Source of the DNA: Phytopseudomonas straminea
GTDB lineage: Bacteria > Pseudomonadota > Gammaproteobacteria > Pseudomonadales > Pseudomonadaceae
DNA length: 64,000 bases
Reading direction: 5' to 3'
NCBI RefSeq assembly: GCF_900112645.1
Contig: NZ_FOMO01000001.1
Span: forward strand, 862,043-926,042
The notes under the pieces are model-generated. The model made no database searches, was not told where the DNA came from, and saw only the letters and a list, made by a program, of their open reading frames with translations. A program made the position numbers and the translations under genes. The stretch's first letter is position 1. Every line of letters begins with the position of its first letter. Below, piece by piece: positions 27,936-37,535 of this stretch.

Positions 27936-28124
27936 ATGGCTCGCCATGTGGACGAAGCGTTGCACCCGGAACAGAGCGTGGTGAAAGCCCGCCGCAAGCT
28001 GCTCGACGAGCAGCGTATGCGCTATCGCCGCGCCATCGAGGCCTACGGCGAGAATCGCCGCCTGCAATCGGAAATCAGCAGTTTTCATGATCCCTTCGCG
28101 GGCGAATCGCGCCGCCTGCACTGA
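27936..28124 (+). CDS. Small conserved-looking basic protein, function unknown
   Basis: A 62-residue, highly charged protein, MARHVDEALHPEQSVVKARR followed by KLLDEQRMRYRRAIEAYGEN and a tail ending SRRLH. It has no membrane segment or signal peptide and is predicted to be mostly helical, possibly a short coiled coil (residues about 15-50). GGAG lies eight bases before ATG 27936, and the codon use matches the neighbours, which supports it being real. I do not recognise a family. The upstream region holds GTCA motifs in Pho-box spacing. It is followed after 86 bases by plpD, with its own TATAAT between, so the two are probably separate units. Confidence 0.65.
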   Translation: MARHVDEALHPEQSVVKARRKLLDEQRMRYRRAIEAYGENRRLQSEISSFHDPFAGESRRLH

Positions 28125-28146
28125 TTCCAGACCAAACATTTTCGCG

Positions 28147-28178
28147 TTGCGCATCCCTGACGGCGAGGCTCCTATAAT
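28147..28178 (+). promoter_or_regulatory. Candidate plpD promoter
   Basis: A perfect -10 hexamer TATAAT lies at 28173-28178, 33 bases before the plpD ATG. The only -35-like hexamer, TTGCGC at 28147-28152, is 20 bases away, longer than ideal. The -10 is therefore more secure than the full promoter. Confidence 0.4.
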
Positions 28179-28210
28179 GGCGCTTTTTCGCCCAATACCA
28201 GGGATGTGCC

Positions 28211-30394
28211 ATGCGTCGTCTGCTCGTTCTGCTGCTCCTGCTCACCCCTCTGCTCGCTATCGCCCAGGAACCCCAGCCCAGGGTCGGCCTGGTGCTTTCC
28301 GGCGGCGCGGCGCGGGGGCTGGCGCATATCGGTGTGATCAAGGCGCTGGAGGAGCAGGGCGTGCGCATCGACGCCATTGCCGGTACCAGCATGGGCGCGG
28401 TGATCGGTGGCCTGTACGCCTCGGGCTACAGCGTCGCCGAGCTGGAGCAAGTGGCGCTGACCATGGATTGGCGCGAGGTACTTTCCGATGATCCGCCGCG
28501 TACCGATGTGCCGTTTCGTCGCAAGCAGGATGACCGCGATTTCCTCATCAAGCAGCGTCTGAGCTTTCGCGACGACGGCAGCCTCGGCCTGCCACTGGGT
28601 GTGATCCAGGGCCAGAATCTGGCGCTGCTGCTCGAACGTCTACTGGTGCGCAGCAGCGACGTGCGCGATTTCGACCGCCTGCCGATTCCGTTTCGCGCCG
28701 TGGCCACCGATATCGCCAATGACGAGAAGGTGGTTTTTCGCAGCGGTCATCTGCCCCAGGTAATCCGTGCCAGTATGTCGATCCCCGCAGTGTTCGCGCC
28801 GGTCGAGCTGGACGGGCGCCTGCTGGTCGACGGCGGCATGGTCGACAACATTCCCGTCGACGTGGCGCGCGACATGGGCGTCGATCGGGTCATCGTCGTC
28901 GATATCGGCACGCCGCTGAAACCGCGCAAGGAACTGCTTACCGTGGTCGACGTGCTCAACCAGTCGATCACCATGATGACCCGCCGAAACTCCGAGCAGC
29001 AGCTGGCGACGCTACGCGACAGCGACGTGCTGGTGCAGCCGAATATGACGGGCTTCGAGGTCACCGACTTCGGCCGTGGCGAGGAACTGATCGAAGCCGG
29101 CTACCTGGCCGCCAAGGCGCTGCAGCCGCGCCTTGCGCAGCTGGTGCGTCGCGGCGGTGGTAATCCTGCACTGACCCTGGCGCGTAGCGCCCAGCAGCGC
29201 GCCCCGGTGATCCACGCCATCCAGGTGGACAACGATTCCAAGGTCGGCGACGAGGTGATCCGCAATTACATCCGCCAGCCCATCGGCGAGCCGCTGGACA
29301 TGGCCACGCTGCAGCGCGATATGGGCACCCTGTACGGCCTGGATTACTTCGAGCGCGTACAGTACCGGGTGGTCAGCCATGACGAGCGCAACACCCTGGT
29401 GATCGATGCACGGGAAAAACGCACCGGCACCGACTACCTGCGTCTGGGCCTGAATCTCTCCGACGATTTCAACGGCGACAGCGTCTTCAACCTGGGTGCG
29501 AGCTTTCGCAAGAACGGCATCAACCGTCTGGGCGCTGAGTGGCTCACCAGGGTGCAGCTGGGCGACCGGCAAGAGCTGTTCAGCGAGTTCTACCAGCCTC
29601 TGGACGTTGGCTCGCGCTGGTTCGTGGCGCCCAGCGTGCGGGTCGATGCCTGGAACGTCGAGTCGGTGTTGGACAATGACCCCATTGCCGAATACCGGGT
29701 GCAGCGCTATGGCTACGGCTTCGACATCGGCCGCCAGATCGCCAACAACGGCGAGCTGCGTTTCGGTATTGGCCAGGCCTGGGGCGATGCCAAGGTGCGT
29801 ATCGGCGAGCGCGATCAGCCCGAGTTCAGCTTTACCGAGGGCTACTACGAGATGCAGTACTCTTTCGATACCCTGGATAACGTCGACTTCCCTCACGAAG
29901 GTGAGGCGATCGAGTTGAAGCTGCGCCAGTACGATGCCAGCCTCGGCGCCGACGATCGTTACCGGCAATGGCAGATCAACCTCGACAAGGCATTCAGTCA
30001 GGGGCCGCACAGCCTGGTCATCGGTGGGCGCTACGGGCGCACGCTCGATGATGCCGAAATCGTCACCTCCAGCTTCCAACTGGGCGGCCCGCGACAACTC
30101 TCGGGCTTCCGCCAGGACGCCCTGGCCGGTCAGAACGTCAGCCTTGGGCGGCTGGTTTACTACCGGCGCATGACGCCACGTTCGTTCCTGCCACTGGATT
30201 TTCCGCTCTACCTCGGCGCCTCCCTGGAGCGCGGCCGGGTGTGGAACAACGATAACGCCTTCGACAGCGGTTACATCAATGCGGCGAGCGTGTTCCTGGG
30301 GTACGAGACGCCGCTGGGACCGCTGAATTTCAGCTACGGCCTCAACGACGAGAACGAGAAGGCCCTATACCTGAACCTCGGCCACAGCTTCTGA
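28211..30394 (+). CDS. plpD: PlpD-type patatin autotransporter phospholipase (type Vd)
   Basis: Secreted phospholipase A of 727 residues that exports its own passenger. A signal peptide (about residues 1-19, MRRLLVLLLLLTPLLAIAQ) is followed by a patatin domain (about 23-215) with the oxyanion loop SGGAARGLAHIG, nucleophile GTSMG and catalytic Asp in VDGGMVDNIPVD. A single POTRA-like domain (about 305-390) and a 16-strand barrel follow. The chain ends in Phe (NLGHSF), the usual outer-membrane assembly signal. Length matches P. aeruginosa PlpD (728). GGGA lies six bases before ATG 28211. The gene stands alone and ends 9 bases before the convergent helicase gene. Confidence 0.94.
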   Translation: MRRLLVLLLLLTPLLAIAQEPQPRVGLVLSGGAARGLAHIGVIKALEEQGVRIDAIAGTSMGAVIGGLYASGYSVAELEQVALTMDWREVLSDDPPRTDVPFRRKQDDRDFLIKQRLSFRDDGSLGLPLGVIQGQNLALLLERLLVRSSDVRDFDRLPIPFRAVATDIANDEKVVFRSGHLPQVIRASMSIPAVFAPVELDGRLLVDGGMVDNIPVDVARDMGVDRVIVVDIGTPLKPRKELLTVVDVLNQSITMMTRRNSEQQLATLRDSDVLVQPNMTGFEVTDFGRGEELIEAGYLAAKALQPRLAQLVRRGGGNPALTLARSAQQRAPVIHAIQVDNDSKVGDEVIRNYIRQPIGEPLDMATLQRDMGTLYGLDYFERVQYRVVSHDERNTLVIDAREKRTGTDYLRLGLNLSDDFNGDSVFNLGASFRKNGINRLGAEWLTRVQLGDRQELFSEFYQPLDVGSRWFVAPSVRVDAWNVESVLDNDPIAEYRVQRYGYGFDIGRQIANNGELRFGIGQAWGDAKVRIGERDQPEFSFTEGYYEMQYSFDTLDNVDFPHEGEAIELKLRQYDASLGADDRYRQWQINLDKAFSQGPHSLVIGGRYGRTLDDAEIVTSSFQLGGPRQLSGFRQDALAGQNVSLGRLVYYRRMTPRSFLPLDFPLYLGASLERGRVWNNDNAFDSGYINAASVFLGYETPLGPLNFSYGLNDENEKALYLNLGHSF

Positions 30395-30403
30395 GGGGTG
30401 CTG

Positions 30404-33118
30404 CTACAGGCGCTGCAGCAATGCCTGTAGCGCCCGTTCCGGTTCCTGGCTCCACAGCCCGTAGCTCAGCGGCAGCACTTCCAGGCCGGCGCGGGCCAGC
30501 ACCCGGTAGCGCTCCAGTTCGAGAAAGCCTTCGCCCTCACCGGGAAAGCCGATCAGGTCGATGGCCAGGCACTTGTCGCCGCGTTGGCAGAACACGTCCA
30601 GCAGCAGACCGGCCAGCGGGTAACGGGTCCAGGTGGCCACGCCGTGCGTCTGTAGCGCCGCACACAGGGCGCGTTCGAAAGCGTCCTGCTCGGGTTGCTG
30701 GTGAGTGGGCCTCGGCGCTTCGCCGGCGCTTTCCAGGTAGCGGCGCAGCAGGTGGTCGGTGGGCAGCTGGCGTTCGTCGCCGCTGAATAACACCACCTGA
30801 CGTTCGCGGGCCCGGGTGATCGCCACGTTGAACATGTCGGGGCGGTTCAGGTACACCGCCGCCTGGCTGGCATTGGCGTCGAGTGCGAAGCTGATGATCA
30901 TCAGGTCGCGCTCCTCGCCCTGAAAGCCGTAGGGTGTATCCACCAGCACACGAAAATCGCGCAGGCGCTGCAGGTCGAGGCCGGCGATGCGCTGGCGGAT
31001 CGCTTCGACCTGATCGCGAAACGGTGACACTACACCGATGCTTGGCTTCACCGGGCTGTCGGCGTAGCGGGTGATGTGTTCGTCGATCAGCTGCAACACG
31101 TGTTCGAGCTCAACCTGGTTGACGCCATTGCGCGCACGCTCGCCGTCCAGGCGTTGCACCTGCAGGCTATCGCAGTGGGCCAGGCTTGGACGCTCCTTCA
31201 TCACCCGCAGGCGGTTGGCGTAGAACCACTGGTTGCTGAAGCGGATCAACGCCGGACGGCTGCGAAAATGCTCGTCGAGAAAGGTCAGCGCGCTCTGCTC
31301 CGGCAGGTGCAGGCCCACCAGGTCGAGCACGCTGTTGTCGCGGTAGCTCCAGCGCTCGCGTTCTTCACCTGGCAGTCCGCTGCGCTGCAGCAACTGAACC
31401 TCGCGGTTGCGCGACAGGAACGACAGATGGCGCAGCTGCCGGGCGTCGCCAGTGATCACTGCGCGGCGACAGCGCTGGAAGGCCGGCAGGGCCGAGGCGA
31501 TATCGCACTGGGTGGCTTCGTCCATGACCATCACGTCGAACAGGCCGGCCTTGAGTGGCAGCAGGCGATGCAACTCATCCAGCGTCACCACCCAGATCGG
31601 AAAGGCGGTCAGTAGCGTCTGCGGATCGATGTCCTCGAACAGCGCCAGTTGCCGTTGCGATTGGCGGGCGCGAATTGCCTGGTTGTACTGCACGAACAGC
31701 TGGCGCTTTTCGGCCAGCAGACCGCTCAGGCTTGAGGCGCGACGTGCGTTGATGTAGTCACGGCTCAGGCGCTCACGGTGCTGCTGGCAGTCGCGCAGTT
31801 CATCGAGCAGCGCCCAGGGGCGCACGCTGTCACGTACACGCCAGCGCACCCAGGGCAGCAGCAGGAGGCGCCTGATGACATCCAGGGTGCCGCGCTCGGC
31901 CTTGAGGATCAGCCGGCTCCAGCGCAGCGCTTGCCCGCAGCGGGTCGCCAAGTCCTTGGCCTGGCGCCGTTCTAGCTTGATCAGGTGGCGCAACTCGCGC
32001 TGCAGGCCCTGCTCTACATCCGCCGGCGTGTTTGGCACCTGGCCCTGCAGCAGGCTGGCCAGGCGGTCGCGCAGGGTTTGCTGCAGGCTACCGCCGTCGC
32101 TCTCCAGCACCGCGTCGCGCAAGCCGAAGTCCTCGCGCAGTTTCTGGCCGATGACTCGCACTGCCTGGGCGCTGCGGCTGACCAGCAGTACCGACTCGCC
32201 GTGCAGGTAGCGGTCCAGCGCCAGGGCCGCCAGGGTGTAACTCTTACCGGTACCGGGCGGGCCGGAAATCTGGCTCAGCGGATAGCGCGCGGCATTGGCC
32301 AGCGCCAGGCTCTGGGCATTGCTGAGCTGGGCCGGCAGGGCCTCGGGCGAGCTTTCACCCTGGCGTGCGGCCGGCTGCAGCTCGCCGAGTAGCTGGCGCA
32401 AGGGCGCCGACCATTCGTGGGTTTCCTGCAATTGCTGCAATTCATGGACGATGCCGCGGCTGCCGCTGCCACGTGGCACCAGCGCGACGACGGCCGCGGC
32501 GCGTAGCGACAGGCTGCGGCGTCGCAGTGCCTTGGCCACCGCATCCTGATCTTCCAGGGCTGGGAAACCGCTGGCGGCGAGTACGTCGGTCACCCGCGTA
32601 CGCTGGCTGATCCAGCCCAGCAGATCGCCCAGCACATGGGCGTCGATGGGCGCGTCGGGCAGCGGCAGATCGTCGAGTGAAGCGTTGTGATCGTCGATCA
32701 GTTGGCGCAGCAGACGCCAGTTCGCCAATGGCTGGCTGGGGTCGATGGCCAGCAGGTGGGCGTCGCCTTCGCTACCGTTGTTCAAGGTGGCTTCGTAGTA
32801 CACCAGTGGCGCGCAGAACGCCGTGGAGGGACCACTTTCGGTGCTGAGTCGCCCGCACACCGGCAGTACGCCGTAGACCAGCTGCAATTCACGTTGGTAG
32901 AGGCTTTGCTGGCGCTCCAGTTCGGCGCCAATACTTGGTGGCAGCGCCAGCAATGGCAGAGCGCCGTTGGCCAGCTCTTCGCGGCCATCGAGCCAAGCCA
33001 GGCGGCCAGCCTGCAGCGTGGAGAGGTTGTCGAGGTTCAGGTCGCGGCTATCGGCCAGGTAGGCACTGCGGTAGAAGGCCAATAGGCGGGCGATCCTTGC
33101 GTCGTGTCCCTGCATCAT
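30404..33118 (-). CDS. Superfamily 1 (Upf1/DNA2-like) helicase with nuclease-like C-terminal domain
   Basis: A 904-residue soluble protein. Walker A ISGPPGTGKSYTLAALALD is near residue 285, followed by an inserted coiled region (about 350-480). Walker B VMDEATQ is near 531, and ITGDARQLRHLSFLSRN, LDEHFRSRP and NVAITRARERQVVLFSGD are helicase motifs III-VI of the SF1B/Upf1 type. The last 90 residues (ERALCAALQTHGVATWTRYP to LARAGLEVLPL) resemble the REase domain found at the tail of such helicases, with LLLDVF and LAIDLIGF at the expected active-site strands; the usual Glu-Cys/Lys part is altered, so activity is doubtful. It stands alone between plpD and the efflux operon. A role in repair or defence cannot be decided. 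Confidence 0.75.
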   Translation of the reverse strand: MMQGHDARIARLLAFYRSAYLADSRDLNLDNLSTLQAGRLAWLDGREELANGALPLLALPPSIGAELERQQSLYQRELQLVYGVLPVCGRLSTESGPSTAFCAPLVYYEATLNNGSEGDAHLLAIDPSQPLANWRLLRQLIDDHNASLDDLPLPDAPIDAHVLGDLLGWISQRTRVTDVLAASGFPALEDQDAVAKALRRRSLSLRAAAVVALVPRGSGSRGIVHELQQLQETHEWSAPLRQLLGELQPAARQGESSPEALPAQLSNAQSLALANAARYPLSQISGPPGTGKSYTLAALALDRYLHGESVLLVSRSAQAVRVIGQKLREDFGLRDAVLESDGGSLQQTLRDRLASLLQGQVPNTPADVEQGLQRELRHLIKLERRQAKDLATRCGQALRWSRLILKAERGTLDVIRRLLLLPWVRWRVRDSVRPWALLDELRDCQQHRERLSRDYINARRASSLSGLLAEKRQLFVQYNQAIRARQSQRQLALFEDIDPQTLLTAFPIWVVTLDELHRLLPLKAGLFDVMVMDEATQCDIASALPAFQRCRRAVITGDARQLRHLSFLSRNREVQLLQRSGLPGEERERWSYRDNSVLDLVGLHLPEQSALTFLDEHFRSRPALIRFSNQWFYANRLRVMKERPSLAHCDSLQVQRLDGERARNGVNQVELEHVLQLIDEHITRYADSPVKPSIGVVSPFRDQVEAIRQRIAGLDLQRLRDFRVLVDTPYGFQGEERDLMIISFALDANASQAAVYLNRPDMFNVAITRARERQVVLFSGDERQLPTDHLLRRYLESAGEAPRPTHQQPEQDAFERALCAALQTHGVATWTRYPLAGLLLDVFCQRGDKCLAIDLIGFPGEGEGFLELERYRVLARAGLEVLPLSYGLWSQEPERALQALLQRL

Positions 33119-33318
33119 GTGTCCGTGGCGGCCTGAGGTCAGGCGGCGACTCTACCGCTGCAGCACCATGCTGTCATCGGACGGTCGGCAGCTGCTGTAA
33201 CGCATTGTCATGTAAATACGGCAAACGGTAGGGCAATAACCCGCGAAATCCGTTAAAACGTTCGACTCCGGCAACAGGGCTCGTGCCGATTTTCTTTCCC
33301 TCACTGCGAAGAACCTGC

Positions 33319-34452
33319 ATGGCTCCGTCCCGAATACTCCCGCTCGTGATGTGCATCGTGCTGGTCGGTGTCGGGCTGGCCTGGTGGCTACGCCCGTCGC
33401 CCACGGCCGTAGCTCAGGCTCCCGCTGCGGTGCCGGTGGTGGTGCACGAGGTGGTGCCTGCCAATGTCCCGGTGCTATTGCGCACGTTGGGGCGGGTGCG
33501 GGCGCAGAGCAGCGTCGAAATCCGCGCCCAGGTCGATGCCACGCTGGTCGAGCTGCCGGTTGCCGAAGGGCAGCAGGTACGCAAGGGGCAGTTGTTGGCA
33601 CGCCTCGATGACCGCAGCCTGCGCGCCGCACTGCAGCAGGCCCAGGCCGAGCGCGATGTGACCCGTGCGGAACTGGATATCGCCCGCATCGACTTGCAGC
33701 GTTACCAGAACCTGGTGCGCGAGCGCGCCTCGCCCGCGCAGACCCTCGACCAGCAGAAGGCCCTGGTGGCCCGCCTGCAGGCCACGCTGGCGACCCGCGA
33801 TGCGGCGGTGAATGCCGCTCGCGTGCAACTCTCCTACACGCGAATCGAATCGCCCATCGAGGGCCGCCTGGGTATTCGCAATGTCGATGTCGGCAGCCTG
33901 CTCAGGAGCAATGACAGCGCCAGCCTGTTCTCGGTGGTGCAGATCGACCCTATCGATGTGGAAGCCACCTTGCCCCAGCGCCGCCTGCCCGAGCTGCAGC
34001 GTTTGCTGGGTGCGGTTCAGGAAACGCCAGTGCAGGCGTTTGCCGAAGACGGTGGCGCGTTGCTCGGCACCGGTACCCTGGCGCTGATCGATAACCGCGT
34101 CGCGCTGGACACGGGCACGCTGCGCTTCAAGGCGCGTTTCGCGAACGCCCAGCAGCAGCTGTGGCCGGATCAGTCGGTGGTGGTCACCCTGCAGACCGGG
34201 CTGCTCGAGCAGGCGCTGGCGGTACCCCTCGAGGCCCTCCGCCAGCGCACCGAGGGCACCTTCGTGTGGCGCGTTGAAGGTGAGCAGGTACAGCCGGTGG
34301 CGGTGAAGGTACTGCACGAGGACGAGCAGCGCGCGGTGGTTTCCGGCTTGGCGGCCGGTGATCGGATCGTCACCGATGGCCAGTCGCGGTTGCGCCCTGG
34401 GGTTACCGTCAGGCGTGTCGAGCCGGTATCCGTTGGCGGAAATCAGCCTTGA
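33319..34452 (+). CDS. RND efflux periplasmic adaptor subunit
   Basis: Membrane-fusion protein of a tripartite drug or metabolite pump, 377 residues from ATG 33319; a GTG at 33283 is in frame but gives an unlikely leader. An N-terminal anchor helix (ILPLVMCIVLVGVGLAWWL) is followed by the lipoyl half motif VRAQSSVEIRAQVDATLVE with the partner VAEGQQVRKGQLLARLDD, an alpha-hairpin (about 100-150), and beta-barrel and membrane-proximal domains (VTDGQSRLRPGVTVRRVE). The stop overlaps the TTG start of the RND gene. This is MdtA/AcrA-like. The upstream 200 bases show no recognisable regulator gene, so local control is not evident. Confidence 0.92.
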   Translation: MAPSRILPLVMCIVLVGVGLAWWLRPSPTAVAQAPAAVPVVVHEVVPANVPVLLRTLGRVRAQSSVEIRAQVDATLVELPVAEGQQVRKGQLLARLDDRSLRAALQQAQAERDVTRAELDIARIDLQRYQNLVRERASPAQTLDQQKALVARLQATLATRDAAVNAARVQLSYTRIESPIEGRLGIRNVDVGSLLRSNDSASLFSVVQIDPIDVEATLPQRRLPELQRLLGAVQETPVQAFAEDGGALLGTGTLALIDNRVALDTGTLRFKARFANAQQQLWPDQSVVVTLQTGLLEQALAVPLEALRQRTEGTFVWRVEGEQVQPVAVKVLHEDEQRAVVSGLAAGDRIVTDGQSRLRPGVTVRRVEPVSVGGNQP

Positions 34453-37400
34453 GGCGGCCACGCGGCTTCTACGCGCTGTGCATCGCCCATCCGATCGGCA
34501 TGATTCTGCTCGCCTTGGCGCTGATCCTGGGCGGCGTCATTGCCTTCGCACGCCTGCCGCTGGCGCCGCTGCCGGAAGTGGATGCGCCGACCATCGAGAT
34601 TTCCGCGCAGATGCCCGGCGCCAGCGCCGAAACCATGGCCTCGTCGGTCGCCACGCCTCTGGAGGTGCAGCTCAGCGCCATTCCCGGCGTGGACGACATG
34701 ACCTCGGCCAGCTCGCTGGGCCGGGTCGAACTGATCCTGCAGTTCAGCCTCGACAAGAACATCGACGCCGCCGCTCAGGAGGTCCAGGCCGCGATCAACG
34801 CCGCCTCCTCGCGCCTGCCCAGCCAACTTCCCGAGTTGCCGGTGTGGCGCAAGATCAACCCCGCCGATACCCCGATCCTGATCCTCTCGGTTACCTCCGG
34901 CACCCTCTCGCCGTATGAGGTCAGCGACCTGGCCGAGTCGGCCATCGCCCGCCAGCTGAGCCAGATCGAAGGCGTCGGCATGATTCGCCTCAACGGTCTG
35001 CAACGCCCGGCGATTCGCATCCAGGCACGGCCAGAGCGGCTGGTGGCTGCCGGCGTCACCCTGGCGGACATCCGCAGCGCCGTGCAGCGAGCCAGCGGCA
35101 ACCGGCCCACCGGCGCACTGGTCGGCCAGCATCGACTGTCCACCCTGGACAGCAATGGCCAGCTGTTCGAGGCCAGCGAGTACGCCGACCTGATCGTCGC
35201 CTACCGGAACGGCGCAGCCATTCGCCTGGGAGACGTGGCAAGCGTGGTGCCCGGTGCGGAAAACGCCTACACCCAGGCCACACCCGATGGAAAACCCGGC
35301 GTGGCGGTGGTTATCCGTCGTCAGCCGGGTGCCAACATCGTCGCTACCGCCGATGCGGTCACGGCGGCGCTGCCCGAGCTGACAGCCGGCCTGCCGGCCG
35401 ATCTCGAGGTCAAGGTGCTCAACGATCGCACCCGTACCATTCGCGCCTCGCTGCACGAGGCCGAGCTGACCCTGCTGATTGCCGTGGCGCTGGTGATCGG
35501 CATCATGGCGCTGTTCCTGCGCCAGTGGTCGGCGACCCTGGTGGTGTTCGCCGTTCTGGCGACTTCGGTGATCGGCTCCTGCGCGGCCATGCTGGCGTTC
35601 GGCTTGTCGCTCAACAACCTGACGCTGGTGGCGATCATCGTTGCTGTGGGGTTCATCGTCGACGATGCCATCGTCGTCGTGGAAAACATTCACCGGCATC
35701 TGGAGCGGGGTGTCGGCCGGGTCCAGGCGGCCCTCGACGGGGTTCGCGAGATCGGCTTCACGGTGGTGTCCATCAGCCTGTCGCTGGTGGCGGTGTTCAT
35801 ACCGCTGTTTTTCATGAGCGGCTATGTGGGCCGTCTGTTTCGCGAGTTCGCCCTGGCGGCCACCTCGGCGATCATGATTTCCGTGGTCATCTGCCTGACC
35901 CTGGCGCCGGCGCTGGCCGCCCTGTGCATGCGCCCGCTGGACAACCATCACGGGCCAGGCCCGACCATGCGCCGCGTACTGCGTGGCTACGAGGGCGCGC
36001 TGGTGTGGGCGCTGGATCACCCGCGCAGCATCCTGGCGGTGTTCTTCGCCTGCATCGCCATCAGCGTGAGTGGTTTCGCGCTGATGCCCAAGGGCTTTTT
36101 CCCGCTACAGGACACGGGTTTCATGAATGGCACGGTGCAGGCCTCGGCGGATATTTCCTACGAGGCGATGCGCACCAAGAGCCGGCAGGTTGTGGATATC
36201 CTGCGCAACGACCCGGATGTCGTGGCCTTCAACGCCGATATCGGCAACGACGGCAGCTACAGCGTCGGCGGCCTGGCCGTGGTGCTGACCGACCCGGATG
36301 ATCGTTCGGTCAGCGTCGAGCAGATCATCGACCGACTTCGTCCACAGTTCGCCGCCATTCCCGACCTGCGCGTGACCCTACGGGCAGGGCAGGACATCAA
36401 CCTCGGCTCCCGGGCATCGCGTGCGCAGTACCAGTACATCCTGCGCAGTCGCTCGCTGGAGGAGCTGGCCGTCTGGACGCCGCGTCTGACCGAACGGCTG
36501 CAGGGGCAGGCGATGTTTCGCGACGTGAACAACGACCTGCAGTTCGACGCCTCGATAACCCCGGTGCAGATCGATCGCGAGGCTGCCGCGCGCTATGGCT
36601 TCTCGGCGGCGGATGTAGACGAAGCGCTGTACGACGCCTTCGGGCAACGGCGGATCAACGAGATCCAGACCGCGTCCAATCAGTACCAGGTGGTGCTCGA
36701 GCTGAGCAGCAACCAGCGCCAGCGGGTGCAGAGCCTTGAGCTGTTCCAGCTGCGCTCACCGATCACCGGGCAGCTGGTGCCACTGAGTACCTTCGTTCAG
36801 GTGCTGCCGGCCAAGCCGGCGCCGGTCAGCATCAACCACAGCGGCATGTTGCCGTCGGCCAACCTGTCGTTCAATCTGGCACCCGGCGTAGCGCTTGGCG
36901 ACGCGGTGGTGGTGTTGCGTCAGCTCGAGCAGGAGATCGGCATGCCGGCCAGCATCGGCGGGCGCTTCAGCGGCGCCGCTCAGGCTTTCCAGCAGACCCT
37001 GGCCTCGCAACCCTGGCTGATCCTGGCCGCGCTGGTCGCCGTATACATCATTCTGGGTGTGCTCTATGAGAGCCTGGTGCACCCGCTGACCATTCTCTCG
37101 ACCATTCCGTCGGCCGGTATCGGCGCCTTGCTGCTGCTCTGGTTGTGGGGGCTGGATTTTTCCATCATGGCGCTGATCGGCCTGATTCTGTTGATTGGCA
37201 TCGTCAAGAAGAACGGCATCCTGTTGGTCGATTTCGCCCTGCAGGCCCAGCGCCAGGGCATGGCACCTCGTGAGGCGATCCACCAGGCCTGCATGGCTCG
37301 CTTTCGGCCGATCCTGATGACCACGCTGGCCGCGATGTTCGGTGCTGTGCCGCTGATGCTCGCCTTCGGAACCGGCGCCGAGCTGCGTGAGCCGCTGGGC

Positions 37401-37535
37401 GTCGCCGTGGTCGGCGGCCTGTTGTTCAGCCAGGTGCTGACGCTGCTGACCACGCCGGTGGTCTACCTGATGATGGATCGTCATCTGGGCAGGCGGCGCG
37501 CGTCTGATTTAGCGCACCCGGAGGGTGTGAGATGA
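34449..37535 (+). CDS. RND efflux permease (MdtB/MdtC-like, HAE1 family)
   Basis: Inner-membrane proton antiporter of 1028 residues. It has 12 predicted membrane helices with two large periplasmic loops. The first helix (MILLALALILGGVIAFARLP) follows a short N-terminus, and helix 4 carries the proton-relay Asp pair in VGFIVDDAIVVVENIHRHLE. The second half repeats the fold (LLLWLWGLDFSIMALIGLIL, then GIVKKNGILLVDFAL). The start is TTG 34449, overlapping the adaptor stop as TTGA, and no nearer ATG would keep the first helix. The stop overlaps the next gene by four bases. The substrate cannot be predicted; only one permease is present, unlike the MuxBC/MdtBC pairs. Confidence 0.94.
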   Translation: MRRPRGFYALCIAHPIGMILLALALILGGVIAFARLPLAPLPEVDAPTIEISAQMPGASAETMASSVATPLEVQLSAIPGVDDMTSASSLGRVELILQFSLDKNIDAAAQEVQAAINAASSRLPSQLPELPVWRKINPADTPILILSVTSGTLSPYEVSDLAESAIARQLSQIEGVGMIRLNGLQRPAIRIQARPERLVAAGVTLADIRSAVQRASGNRPTGALVGQHRLSTLDSNGQLFEASEYADLIVAYRNGAAIRLGDVASVVPGAENAYTQATPDGKPGVAVVIRRQPGANIVATADAVTAALPELTAGLPADLEVKVLNDRTRTIRASLHEAELTLLIAVALVIGIMALFLRQWSATLVVFAVLATSVIGSCAAMLAFGLSLNNLTLVAIIVAVGFIVDDAIVVVENIHRHLERGVGRVQAALDGVREIGFTVVSISLSLVAVFIPLFFMSGYVGRLFREFALAATSAIMISVVICLTLAPALAALCMRPLDNHHGPGPTMRRVLRGYEGALVWALDHPRSILAVFFACIAISVSGFALMPKGFFPLQDTGFMNGTVQASADISYEAMRTKSRQVVDILRNDPDVVAFNADIGNDGSYSVGGLAVVLTDPDDRSVSVEQIIDRLRPQFAAIPDLRVTLRAGQDINLGSRASRAQYQYILRSRSLEELAVWTPRLTERLQGQAMFRDVNNDLQFDASITPVQIDREAAARYGFSAADVDEALYDAFGQRRINEIQTASNQYQVVLELSSNQRQRVQSLELFQLRSPITGQLVPLSTFVQVLPAKPAPVSINHSGMLPSANLSFNLAPGVALGDAVVVLRQLEQEIGMPASIGGRFSGAAQAFQQTLASQPWLILAALVAVYIILGVLYESLVHPLTILSTIPSAGIGALLLLWLWGLDFSIMALIGLILLIGIVKKNGILLVDFALQAQRQGMAPREAIHQACMARFRPILMTTLAAMFGAVPLMLAFGTGAELREPLGVAVVGGLLFSQVLTLLTTPVVYLMMDRHLGRRRASDLAHPEGVR

